64,000 nucleotides of DNA from Schaalia sp. HMT-172 (GTDB lineage Bacteria > Actinomycetota > Actinomycetes > Actinomycetales > Actinomycetaceae), in contig NZ_CP130058.1 in NCBI RefSeq assembly GCF_030644365.1, positions 1,922,001 to 1,986,000 of the forward strand. Direction: 5' to 3'. This document shows, one piece after another, positions 8,951 to 17,497 of this stretch (position 1 is its first letter; the number at the start of each line of letters is the position of its first letter). The notes beneath the pieces are model-generated. The model worked only from the letters and a program-made list of their open reading frames with translations, had not been told where the DNA came from and did not search any database. The position numbers and the translations under genes are program-made.

Positions 8951-11900
8951 TTATTTGACCATGTTTGCAGTCAGATCGAAGGTCATCGACGCGGTGCCCT
9001 TGTAGTTGACATGCTCCTCAACACCGATGCGGTTCACCCCGTCTGTCAAGGAGCTCGCAGGGATGGAGACCTCGAGCAGATCGGAGGACGCCTTGGAGAC
9101 GGTGACCGCCTCGTTCGCATAGGTTGTGTGAGTAATGTTTCCATCCGACATACGCTTCGTATCGACGATGGTCCCATTGATCCGCAGGACGACACCATCG
9201 TCCGCGCGTACCTTGACGACCAGGGAGGTCGCGGGCGTAATGGTGCCCAGGTCGATATCGCGTGCGAAGTAGTAGGTGACGGCCCGGTCCTTCTTCGCGA
9301 TGTCGAGGGTGGTGGCAGCGTTCGCGTCGCCCCAGCCGATGGGCCCGGCGCCGCGCGACCAGTCGGCCAGGGAGCCGGTGGTCGCCCAGTCGGAGGCGGG
9401 CGCGCTCGTCGAGGTCCAGTAGTTCCACTGGGTGGTGCCCGAGGGGATGACCTCGCCCGAGGTCATGCCGCGCACGTCGATCGGCTGGGTGGCGTCACCG
9501 AGGTTCTGGGGCTCCGCCGGCAGCGAGGGCTCATGGGAGTCGGAATTGTCCGGGGTGCCCTCCACTCGGAAGATCGACGCCTGCATACCAACGGTCGCGG
9601 TGCGCATGTAGTTCACGTGCGTCTCGACCGCGATGACGTTGTCGCCGCTGTGCAGCAGGGCCGCGGGCACGAAGACCTCGGACATGGAGTCGACGGCGGC
9701 GCTGTAGGAGGGGGCGTAATCCGCTCGGGTCTGGTAGCTGACCGTGCCGCTTCCCATGCGGGTGCGGTCGACCTCGTGGCCGTTGATGTAGACCACGGCG
9801 CCGTCGTCGGCCATGTACCTGACGGTCACGCCCTTGATGGCGCTGGCGTCTCCGACCTGGAAGTGGCTGCGGAAGTAGGAAGTGACGGGGCGCGAGTCCT
9901 TCGAGCCCAGGACAGTCGCGATGCGCGAGTCGCCGTAGCCGAGCGGTGCGGCGCCGGTGGGCCACTGGGAGTCGTCGAACGAGGTGCGGGCCCAGTCCTC
10001 GGAAGCGGGGCTGTTCTCCGCGCGGTAGCGCCACGTGGCTCCCGCGTCCAGCAGGACCGGGTTGGCCGGATCGACCTGGCCGTAGGCCGGGGGAACGTAG
10101 ACCGGGGTGGTGGCCGAACGGTTCCCCGCGGCGTCGACGGCGCGCACGAAGAAGCGGTTCTCGCCGCCGCGCGGGACCTCAATGCTGGTCGACTCGGTGG
10201 AGCCGATGGCGCGATCGTCGCGCAGGACCTCGTAGGAGACCGCGTCGGAGACGCCTTCCCAGGTGAGGGTCACGGTCGAGGCCGTGGCCGAGGAGGTGCG
10301 CAGGTAGGTCGGGGCCTCGGGCGCGACGTTGTCACGCTTGTCGTAGCGGGCGAAGCCGCCGTTCCACTGGCTATGCGTCGAGTCGGTGAAGGACAGGGTG
10401 AAGTCGCCGCCGGCCCACAGGTTGCCGTTGGTGTCGGTCGTGAGCGCCCATGCGCCGGTCTTGCGGCGCGAGGAGAGCTCGAAGGGGGTCCAGTGCAGGT
10501 TTTCGCCGGTGGTGGCGTCCCACGCGCCGACCCACTTGATCTCATCGATGCGCGACCAGTTCTCGTTGACTCCCCAGTCGTACTTGTCCTGGTAGGAGCC
10601 GTCGGAGCAGTGGCACGAGCCGTAGATGACGCCGTTGGCGGAGATGGTCGAGGCCTGCAGGTCGCCACCATTACTGAGCATCAGGGAGCCCGAGGTGCGC
10701 AGGTTGGTACCGGTGTCGTAGCCGAAGAGGGAGTGCTCGGAGCCACCAATGAAGACGCGTTTGCCCGCGGCGGAGATGGTCTGCTGGTACTTCCCGGCGC
10801 TGACGGTGGAGGGTTGGAAGTCGAAGCTCGTATCCTGCGCGGCGCCGGGCGCGGTGGAGAACTTGGCGGCGTACCAGGCGCGATCGTTGCCATGGGCGCG
10901 GGTGAAGTGTCCGCCGGCGTAGAAGGCGCCGTTGTCCTCGCTGACGGCGACGGCCTGCACGGAGCCGCTCAGCTCGGGGTTCCAGGCACGGTCGGGGCGT
11001 GCGTTCAGGGCCACGCGGGCCGCGTTACGGCCGTAGACGTTCGAGACCCCGCCGCCACTGAGGTGGGTGAAGACACCGCCGAGGTAGACGTAGCCGTCGT
11101 AGTAGTCGAGGGCGCGCACGCTGACCGTGCCACCGCGCAGGGCGTTCTTAATGCTCAGATCCCACGAGGGGTCGATCGCGCCGGTGGACGGATCGATGAC
11201 GACGGTGCCGATGTGGGCCTCGCCGTTGACGCGGGTGAAGTCGCCGGCCACGAGGAGGCGGCCGTCGGGCAGTGCGAGGAGGGCCTTGACCTGCGCATTG
11301 AAGTCGAAGGCCTGGCCGGTCCAGTCGCCGGTGTTCACGTCGAATGCGGCCAGGCCGCGCGAGGACGTCTCGGCGCCGTTCTCACCCTGCTTGACGCCGG
11401 TGAAGTTGCCGCCCACGTACATGGTGGACCCGACCTGCGCGAAGGCCTGAACCTGGATATTGCCTTCCTTCACGGAACCGTTGAGGTTACCGCTCACGCC
11501 CCACGAGGTCTTGGCCGCGTAGTTGGAGACGGCGCGGCTCACGGTCTGCTCGGCGCCGCCCGTGTCCGGCAGGCGGGCGAAGTCCGAGGAGTCGGAGGAG
11601 ATACGCGGACGCACGTAGGCCTCGGAGTAGGGGAAGATCGTCTGTCCGCTCTTGTGGAAGAAGGAAGTCGAGGACGAGACGTCTCCACCCCAGCTGGCCG
11701 CGCCCGTGCCGTAACCCCAGCCGATGGTCCAGTCGGTGCGGCTCGAGGGGTAGACCTGGAGCGCGTTCCACGCCTGGTCGTAGCCGGGGGTATTCCACAT
11801 GTAGGTGTAGATGCTCGCTCGGTTGTCGAGGGAGACGTGGACCGGGTGGGCCATCTTGAAGGGCCACACGAAGTCCGTCATCTTGGTGAACTTCAGGTCG

Positions 11901-12403
11901 ACCGTCTGGTACGAGCGACCCGAGGCACTCCAGGAGCGAAGGACGCGCACGCCGTCCGCCTGATCCTTGACGTTTTCGTTGTTGAGCAGCTGGTTGACGG
12001 TGGCGTTGGAGTACTGGACAACGTCGAAGGCGTCGGTGTTGCGCACGCGCGTGGTCAGCTTCGAGGTGTCGCCCTTGCCGCCGCTCCAGCCTTCCCAGCC
12101 CTCACGGCCGCGGCCGATGAGGACCCACCCGCCGCCGTCTGTCGTCTGGTCACAAAAGAACTGCGCCGGGGCGTCCATCGCGGGGGTCTGCAGCCAGTAG
12201 GTACCGTCGGAAGCCGCAGGATTGCGCTGCTTAATGTCCCAGCAGGACGCCGCGGCAGTGGCGGCACTCAGGCCGTCATGCGTGACGGACTGACCGGGCT
12301 GACGGATATTATCTGCGTGCGCCATCGGGGCGAACGCGAGGGACGCACACGCAACAATCGGCGCGGTTGCAACGATTGCAAGGCGCGAAATTGCAGAAGC
12401 CAT
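8951..12403 (-). CDS. Large secreted surface protein, tandem paralogue 2 (fibrinogen-like domain, propeller, FN3, two beta-sandwich modules)
   Basis: 1150 residues from the ATG at 12403, chosen because AAAGG precedes it and because the predicted promoter would start the message near 12436, leaving no leader for the in-frame ATG at 12439. Domain order matches the downstream paralogue: signal peptide ending near AHAD, FReD-like domain with SCWDIKQ and DGGGWVLIGRGREGW, propeller repeats with YVGGNFTG, FN3 (~693-771), and two ADDG(A/V)V beta-sandwich modules ending at the C-terminus. The Pro-Gln-Glu linker of paralogue 1 is replaced by a short SDSHEPSLPAEPQ stretch. No wall-sorting motif. Its target on host, bacterial or self glycans cannot be read from sequence. 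Confidence 0.85.
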   Translation of the reverse strand: MASAISRLAIVATAPIVACASLAFAPMAHADNIRQPGQSVTHDGLSAATAAASCWDIKQRNPAASDGTYWLQTPAMDAPAQFFCDQTTDGGGWVLIGRGREGWEGWSGGKGDTSKLTTRVRNTDAFDVVQYSNATVNQLLNNENVKDQADGVRVLRSWSASGRSYQTVDLKFTKMTDFVWPFKMAHPVHVSLDNRASIYTYMWNTPGYDQAWNALQVYPSSRTDWTIGWGYGTGAASWGGDVSSSTSFFHKSGQTIFPYSEAYVRPRISSDSSDFARLPDTGGAEQTVSRAVSNYAAKTSWGVSGNLNGSVKEGNIQVQAFAQVGSTMYVGGNFTGVKQGENGAETSSRGLAAFDVNTGDWTGQAFDFNAQVKALLALPDGRLLVAGDFTRVNGEAHIGTVVIDPSTGAIDPSWDLSIKNALRGGTVSVRALDYYDGYVYLGGVFTHLSGGGVSNVYGRNAARVALNARPDRAWNPELSGSVQAVAVSEDNGAFYAGGHFTRAHGNDRAWYAAKFSTAPGAAQDTSFDFQPSTVSAGKYQQTISAAGKRVFIGGSEHSLFGYDTGTNLRTSGSLMLSNGGDLQASTISANGVIYGSCHCSDGSYQDKYDWGVNENWSRIDEIKWVGAWDATTGENLHWTPFELSSRRKTGAWALTTDTNGNLWAGGDFTLSFTDSTHSQWNGGFARYDKRDNVAPEAPTYLRTSSATASTVTLTWEGVSDAVSYEVLRDDRAIGSTESTSIEVPRGGENRFFVRAVDAAGNRSATTPVYVPPAYGQVDPANPVLLDAGATWRYRAENSPASEDWARTSFDDSQWPTGAAPLGYGDSRIATVLGSKDSRPVTSYFRSHFQVGDASAIKGVTVRYMADDGAVVYINGHEVDRTRMGSGTVSYQTRADYAPSYSAAVDSMSEVFVPAALLHSGDNVIAVETHVNYMRTATVGMQASIFRVEGTPDNSDSHEPSLPAEPQNLGDATQPIDVRGMTSGEVIPSGTTQWNYWTSTSAPASDWATTGSLADWSRGAGPIGWGDANAATTLDIAKKDRAVTYYFARDIDLGTITPATSLVVKVRADDGVVLRINGTIVDTKRMSDGNITHTTYANEAVTVSKASSDLLEVSIPASSLTDGVNRIGVEEHVNYKGTASMTFDLTANMVK

Positions 12404-12442
12404 GACACGACCTTTCGACTGAACGATAACTTGTTGCATAAA

Positions 12443-12482
12443 TAATTACACAACAAGTGCCATCTGATCAACCGGTTGGTCA
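12443..12482 (-). promoter_or_regulatory. Promoter and operator-like palindrome of surface protein gene 2
   Basis: On the minus strand, TTGATC (plus 12466-12471), a 17-nt spacer, then TAATTA (plus 12443-12448). The palindrome TGACCAACCGGTTGA (plus 12468-12482) overlaps the -35 exactly as in the paralogue's promoter (12 of 15 bases shared). Confidence 0.65.
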
Positions 12483-12518
12483 AGCAGGACTTTCACAGGA
12501 GCCCCACGCGCCCCATGG

Positions 12519-14006
12519 TTAACCCCGTCGGTTCCTCGCGAGGGACCCAAGTCCCGTCAGATGCAGGCGATCGCGGAAAAGCCAGCAAACACAGGCAAAA
12601 ACCAGGACCGAGAGGGCTGAGCCCGCGACGGTCGCCACGAAGGAGTCACGCCCCAGCGCCCACGCTATACAACCGCCCGGAATCACCGCAGATGCGCCCA
12701 CAACGAGAATCGGCTTGACCACCTCGGACAATTTCGGTGTCACACCGATGAAGCGCGAGACCTGAACAGTCGCCATGGCCGCGTCAAGCACCATGCACAC
12801 CGCCCACACGACGGCAGCCGCCACCATTCCTCCACGCGGAATAAAGATGAGGTTACCCACAACGTTGAGGCTCAGCACCACGATCTTGTTGACCGCGGCC
12901 CAACCCGAACGCCCGCTCATGATGAGCAGCGAGTGAATGTTGCCCGCCATGAACGTGACGATGGAACCGATACACAGCACCACGAGGACGGTAGCCCCCG
13001 GGGCGAAGCTCTCGCCCAAGATCCGCATGAGCGCGGGTGCAAAGATCGCCATCAAGGCGTAGATCGGAGCGGCGAAGAGAACCAGCCAAATCGACGCCGT
13101 GCTGTACAGGTCCCGCAAGTCCTTCGTGCGCCCCTGATGCAGGAGCTTGGAGAACTGGGGAGACACGACGACGCGCAGGGCCGTGTCCACGACCATGCCA
13201 GCCTGAATGAAACGAATCGCGCCACCGTAGATGCCCGAGGCCGCGTCGCCGGCGAGCAAGCCGACCAGCAGAACATCAAGCCACTGCAGGGCCTGCTCCA
13301 ACCCCGCCGTCAGGGTGCGCGGCAGCGCAAAAGCGATGACCTGACGACGACGCGCGGCCCCGGGCCAACGCCCCACCGAATCCGCGACCGATGGCATGTG
13401 ACGCAGCAACAGCCACCACGAGGCGACCAGAACGATGACGAACGGAAGCGCCCACGCGACCGACACGAAGGCCAGCGACCCGGTCAGAGCGGCCGCGAGG
13501 GCGACGAGCAGAGGACGCAGGCCCGGCAGGAGCAGGTTTTGGACGAGGACGTACTCGCGCATGTTGCCCAGAGCCCGCAGCGCGGCTGACGCAACCAACG
13601 TCAGGGCACCGATCGGCACGAACCAGAGGACTGCACGGGTGGCCCCCGCGACCTCCTCATTCCAGATCAACGGGGCCACGGCCTCGAGAACGAGCACGCA
13701 GACGGTGGACACGCCCACCGTCATCGTCGCCATGAACGACAGGGTCGCGCGGATCTCCTCGGGCGCATCCAGGGACAGGCGGGGCATCAGGTAGATCGCC
13801 GTGGAGTCGAGGCCAACCTTCGCCAACGCCATGACGATCGCGAAGACGCCCGTCGCCTGGGTGACGACGCCCGCACCCTGCGCCCCCAGCATCCGAGACA
13901 GGATGATCGTGAACGCGAAGCCCAGAATCGCCGACGCCGCCGCTCCGACGAAGCCGACGATGCCCCCGCGCGCGAGGGAACGCCTGGCTTGATTTGTCTC
14001 ACTCAT
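12519..14006 (-). CDS. Lipid-linked oligosaccharide flippase (Wzx/MATE-like, polysaccharide biosynthesis family)
   Basis: 495 residues, almost wholly hydrophobic, with about 12-14 predicted membrane segments and the typical opening ARGGIVGFVGAAASAILGF followed by SRMLGAQGAGV. Members flip undecaprenyl-linked repeat units across the membrane. It opens the minus-strand set that continues with the two surface proteins and the WecG-type enzyme. With the polymerase and Wzz-like protein further along, it supplies a Wzx/Wzy-type route. Confidence 0.88.
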   Translation of the reverse strand: MSETNQARRSLARGGIVGFVGAAASAILGFAFTIILSRMLGAQGAGVVTQATGVFAIVMALAKVGLDSTAIYLMPRLSLDAPEEIRATLSFMATMTVGVSTVCVLVLEAVAPLIWNEEVAGATRAVLWFVPIGALTLVASAALRALGNMREYVLVQNLLLPGLRPLLVALAAALTGSLAFVSVAWALPFVIVLVASWWLLLRHMPSVADSVGRWPGAARRRQVIAFALPRTLTAGLEQALQWLDVLLVGLLAGDAASGIYGGAIRFIQAGMVVDTALRVVVSPQFSKLLHQGRTKDLRDLYSTASIWLVLFAAPIYALMAIFAPALMRILGESFAPGATVLVVLCIGSIVTFMAGNIHSLLIMSGRSGWAAVNKIVVLSLNVVGNLIFIPRGGMVAAAVVWAVCMVLDAAMATVQVSRFIGVTPKLSEVVKPILVVGASAVIPGGCIAWALGRDSFVATVAGSALSVLVFACVCWLFRDRLHLTGLGSLARNRRG

Positions 14007-14065
14007 GAGTAACCTTCCCGCTACCGCGCGGTAGCCTTTCCCTATAACCGATCGATGGGATACAC

Positions 14066-14713
14066 ATGGACTTCAAACTCGATTCGCTCTCGCCCGCCCG
14101 CAAGAAAATTCTCCTGGCGGCCGCGATTCTCCTGATCATCGCCCTCGTCATCGCGGGTATCCTGCGCCTGACGGGCTCCTCCGACTCCGAGACGTCGGCA
14201 GCCTCGGGCATCCAGTCCTCCCCGGAGGACCAGTCGGCCGGGCCACAGTCCGTCGCCAAGACCATTACGCCGCAGTCCGCGGGTCCGGCCAACGCGTCGG
14301 GCTCGATGGGCACCGCGACGGAAGCCGGCGAGCAGGCCCAGTACGTCGCCAACACCCTGTGGAACGCGTACGCCGACCCCGAGCAGGCCCAGGCCACCGA
14401 CCTGTCCTCCGTCCTGACTGAGTCCGCGCTCGAAGAATTCGATGCGCAGGCCCTGGAGTGGTCGAGGGACGGCACCCACGCCGAGGGCACGCCCACCCTG
14501 GAGAACCCGCAGATCATCTCCGATGACGGCGCTGGAAACGTCACCGTCTCGGTGTGCGTGGACTCCTCCTCCGTGCGCCTCCTCAACGACGCCGGGACCG
14601 CGCTGACGGACGAGACGCGCATGACCCGCGCCCTCACCTATTTTCAGTTTGTGAAGGAGGGAGAGAACTGGAAGCTTGCCGGTTTCTCCTTCCCCGACGA
14701 CCCGACCTGTTGA
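14066..14713 (+). CDS. Membrane-anchored extracytoplasmic protein of unknown function
   Basis: 215 residues. Membrane segment at ~16-37 after KK, then a Ser/Ala/Gln-rich spacer (~40-90), then a compact domain of about 120 residues with YVANTLWNAYAD and a C-terminal YFQFVKEGENWKLAGFSF. This arrangement resembles NTF2-like domains seen in actinobacterial membrane-anchored proteins, but I do not recognise a family. Divergent from the flippase gene and embedded in the glycopolymer island. Its last 80 bp overlap the 3' end of the opposing polymerase gene. Confidence 0.75.
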   Translation: MDFKLDSLSPARKKILLAAAILLIIALVIAGILRLTGSSDSETSAASGIQSSPEDQSAGPQSVAKTITPQSAGPANASGSMGTATEAGEQAQYVANTLWNAYADPEQAQATDLSSVLTESALEEFDAQALEWSRDGTHAEGTPTLENPQIISDDGAGNVTVSVCVDSSSVRLLNDAGTALTDETRMTRALTYFQFVKEGENWKLAGFSFPDDPTC

Positions 14714-16151
14714 GCCGCTCAAGCATCTGCGTGGCGAAAGCCCCGTCGTTCGCGGCGGGGCTTTGCCATTGCCCGAGGCGGACCGCCCGCGCGGCGCGCA
14801 CGGTTCCGGCGACGCTGCCCGCCGTCGGCGCACCCTGCTCCACTGCGTTGGCGCGACGCAGAGGATCGCTCTCCTCCTCGAGGTGGCGCGACAGCAGGCT
14901 CACGGCAACAACGGAAATCATGAGGCCCGTGTTCATGCCGTAGTAGAACTGCTCCACGAGGGTCGCCAGGATGATGCCACCCAGAATCGAGCCGTACACG
15001 TCCTTGGCGCGCCAGATGCGCGGGAACATGCGCACGAAGAAGACGAGGAACAGGACCAGGCCGACCAGGCCGTAGGAGAAGATGACCGTCCAGAACTGGC
15101 CCTGCGTGCCCAGGGAGGGCAGCCACGGCGACGCCGAGGGACGCGGCGCGCCGAACCCGAGGAACGGGGACTGCTGGAGCTCGTACAGCGTCTCCAGGTA
15201 GTTCGAGGCGCGGTCCTCCGTCGACGAGGAGGCGGCGACGCGCTCAAGGAGCGACTGCGAGGCCGGGGTTGCCAGCCACGCGATGATGCCCACTGCGACG
15301 GCCGCGACGATGCCGAGCACCGTGCGCCAGGCCCCCGCGCGCAGACGCTGAAAACCCACCCACACGACGACGACGATCAGACCGATGTACATGCCACGAT
15401 TGAGGGTCGCGGCGGCCGGAATCACCGACAGGGCGCACACGGCGGCCACGAGGAAACGCCACTTGGAGCGCTCGCGCCACAGCACGTAGGCGAAGACCAG
15501 CGCCAGCGGGAAGATCAGCGAGTAGACGTTGCCGTAGGTGTTGGAGTAGATGAAGGGCGCAGAGGGGCGCGGGTCGGAGAGGATCCACGACGACGGATTC
15601 CACTGGGTGGTCGCGCGCTTGGTGAACTCCTTGACGAAGTCGTTGGAGTGCAGGGCGCGCGGCACCAGGTAGTACATGAGTGTCTTGAATCGCAGCGTCG
15701 GGGCCGCCATGGCGATGAAGCCGCCGATGGTCGTCGAGGCCAGGAAGCCCCACATGGTGCCCACGATCGCGCGCACACTCAGCGTCTGACGCGCGTTATA
15801 CGCGTAGACGGCGAAGATGCCGGGCGCCAGCTGAAGCAGGAAGCGGTAGAACGCGCCGATGACGCGCCCTCCCGAGTCGAGCATCGTCATGGAGGCCAGC
15901 ACCCACGCCAGGAAGAACGTCCAGATGATCGTCCCGGGCGGGAAGCGCAGGCCGTGGCGGCCGATCATGAACACGACCATGATGATGGCGAAGAGCGGCC
16001 ACATGAGGTCGCCGGAGCCGAGCACCCACCACAGGAAATACGCCGCATAGGCCACGACGAAGGGCCACGCCGGCAGCTCCTGCGCGTCCTCTCGCAGCGG
16101 CCCGATACGCGCGGCGGCGGGCTTCGTCCAGATTCCTCGGTGCGGACTCAC
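14634..16151 (-). CDS. O-antigen-ligase/polymerase-type membrane protein (Wzy-like)
   Basis: 505 residues with about 10-12 membrane segments and a large periplasmic loop (roughly 170-220, with WNPSSWILSDPRPSAPF). It also has RGMYIGL and, near the C-terminus, QSPFLGFGAPRP, like the short conserved stretch of the Wzy/WaaL superfamily. It probably polymerises or ligates the undecaprenyl-linked units. Start overlaps the stop of the upstream GT2 by ATGA. The hydrophilic basic C-terminal tail is antisense to the end of the convergent gene at 14066-14713 and holds that gene's terminator. Confidence 0.82.
   Translation of the reverse strand: MSPHRGIWTKPAAARIGPLREDAQELPAWPFVVAYAAYFLWWVLGSGDLMWPLFAIIMVVFMIGRHGLRFPPGTIIWTFFLAWVLASMTMLDSGGRVIGAFYRFLLQLAPGIFAVYAYNARQTLSVRAIVGTMWGFLASTTIGGFIAMAAPTLRFKTLMYYLVPRALHSNDFVKEFTKRATTQWNPSSWILSDPRPSAPFIYSNTYGNVYSLIFPLALVFAYVLWRERSKWRFLVAAVCALSVIPAAATLNRGMYIGLIVVVVWVGFQRLRAGAWRTVLGIVAAVAVGIIAWLATPASQSLLERVAASSSTEDRASNYLETLYELQQSPFLGFGAPRPSASPWLPSLGTQGQFWTVIFSYGLVGLVLFLVFFVRMFPRIWRAKDVYGSILGGIILATLVEQFYYGMNTGLMISVVAVSLLSRHLEEESDPLRRANAVEQGAPTAGSVAGTVRAARAVRLGQWQSPAANDGAFATQMLERLNRSGRRGRRNRQASSSLPPSQTENR
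14737..14764 (+). terminator. Terminator hairpin with UUCG loop, inside the opposing wzy-like gene
   Basis: 12-bp stem (14737-14748 with 14753-14764, one G-U pair) closed by TTCG, starting AAAGCCCC and ending GGGGCTTT, 23 nt after the stop of the plus-strand gene. It lies within the coding part of the minus-strand polymerase gene. Confidence 0.75.
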
Positions 16152-17497
16152 GTGTCCGAGCTCCCTTCGGGGGCGCCGCGCTCACCGGACGAGGCCGGGG
16201 CATCGTCACCGCCGCTCGCGCCGGTGGGCGCACCCTGGGCGGGATCAGCGGCGCGCGCGTCGCGGCTGGGTGCGACCAGCTTGTTGCGCCTGCGCGAGGA
16301 CAGGTACAGGAAGGGACCCTCCAGGAAGCCCTTGATCTCAGACCTGGTGAGGGAGCCGGGCACGTCGTCGTCGGTGCCCGCGACGCGGGCGCCGCCGGGC
16401 TTGATACGGTTCAGGATGGCGGGGACGCGGCCGATGAGGGTGCCGAGGACGGAGGGCTTGTCGATGATCGCCTTCGTGAGCAGGGCGGCCATGCCGGAGC
16501 CGTTGCCGCGGATCTGCTTGTCCAGGCCGGCCTCGTCGACGCGGTGGCGGTGATGCACCAGGGCGTCGGGCGTGTGGACGATGACGTCACCCGTGGCCAG
16601 GATGCGTGCGAACATGTCGAGATCTTCGCCGCCACGCGTGGAGGTTCCAGCGCCGAGAGCCGGGTCGAAGGGGCCGACCTCCATGAGGACGTCGCGGCGT
16701 ATCGCCATGCACACGCCGGCACCCACGCGCGCGGTCGTGATCGGGAACAGCGGGCCACCGTCACCCTTTTCTCCCAGGGCCTCCAGGCCGCTGGGCACGT
16801 CGCCGACGCACCAGACGCGCGGACTCATGTCCTTGGGGAAGCCGCCGCGCGACTCGAACCAGCGCTGCGCCTTGTAGCGTTCCTCCAGGGGCAGGGCGAT
16901 GCCCGTCGTCGCGGCCACGTAGGGCGAGGCCGTGAAGGGGTCGATCATGGCGGTCAGCCAGTGGGGATCGACGATGGCGTCGTCGTCCGTGAAGACGATG
17001 ACTTCGCCGCGCGCCGCCAGGACGCCGCGGTTACGGGCGCGCGACAGGCCAGGGCGAGACGCGGAGACAATACTCATGCGCGTGTCGGTGATGCCGGCGA
17101 GCTTCTCGCGGGTCTGCCCGGTGTGCGGTGCGTTGTCCACGACGACGAGCGAGAAACGCTGGTGATCCTGGGCCAGGATGGCGCGCACCGCGTCCTGAAG
17201 CATGTCGCAGGAGCCGACCGTGCACATGATGACGGTGGCGTCGATGTCCGCCCCCGCGCCTTCTTCCCAGCCGCGGGCGCAGGCCGCCTCGACCTCGAGC
17301 ACGCGCGGATCGTTCTCCGGGTGATCCGTGCCCTCAATCTCGACGAACGCGGAGTTTCGGCCGTTGTCGCGCACGAGAACGAGCGCGCGCGGGGACGTCG
17401 GGTCCCCCGAGACGAGCTGGCTGACGCGAGCGGTGCGGTCCACGTGCCAGATCGAGGCGGCCTTGTCGTCGAGAGTGGTGATCTCCTCGGCGCTCAC
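16148..17497 (-). CDS. GT2-family glycosyltransferase
   Basis: 449 residues. A variable N-terminal region of about 90 residues is followed by a GT-A domain: VIMCTVG, VVVDNAP, LSRARNRGV, the metal-binding FTDDDAIVDPHWL, and GGEDLDMFARIL with the ED acceptor-site pair. The last ~60 residues are Ala/Gly/Asp-rich and probably disordered. It likely extends the undecaprenyl-linked repeat unit. Coupled by ATGA to both neighbours (Wzz-like gene upstream, polymerase gene downstream). Confidence 0.88.
   Translation of the reverse strand: MSAEEITTLDDKAASIWHVDRTARVSQLVSGDPTSPRALVLVRDNGRNSAFVEIEGTDHPENDPRVLEVEAACARGWEEGAGADIDATVIMCTVGSCDMLQDAVRAILAQDHQRFSLVVVDNAPHTGQTREKLAGITDTRMSIVSASRPGLSRARNRGVLAARGEVIVFTDDDAIVDPHWLTAMIDPFTASPYVAATTGIALPLEERYKAQRWFESRGGFPKDMSPRVWCVGDVPSGLEALGEKGDGGPLFPITTARVGAGVCMAIRRDVLMEVGPFDPALGAGTSTRGGEDLDMFARILATGDVIVHTPDALVHHRHRVDEAGLDKQIRGNGSGMAALLTKAIIDKPSVLGTLIGRVPAILNRIKPGGARVAGTDDDVPGSLTRSEIKGFLEGPFLYLSSRRRNKLVAPSRDARAADPAQGAPTGASGGDDAPASSGERGAPEGSSDT

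Noticed and set aside
5318-12445. Two plus-strand open frames of about 1160 and 1180 codons (5318-8800 and 8906-12445)
   Set aside because: They run antisense to the two surface-protein genes. Their translations are low-complexity Gly/Arg/Val/Asp strings without signal peptide or domains, as expected when GC-rich genes leave the opposite frame open.
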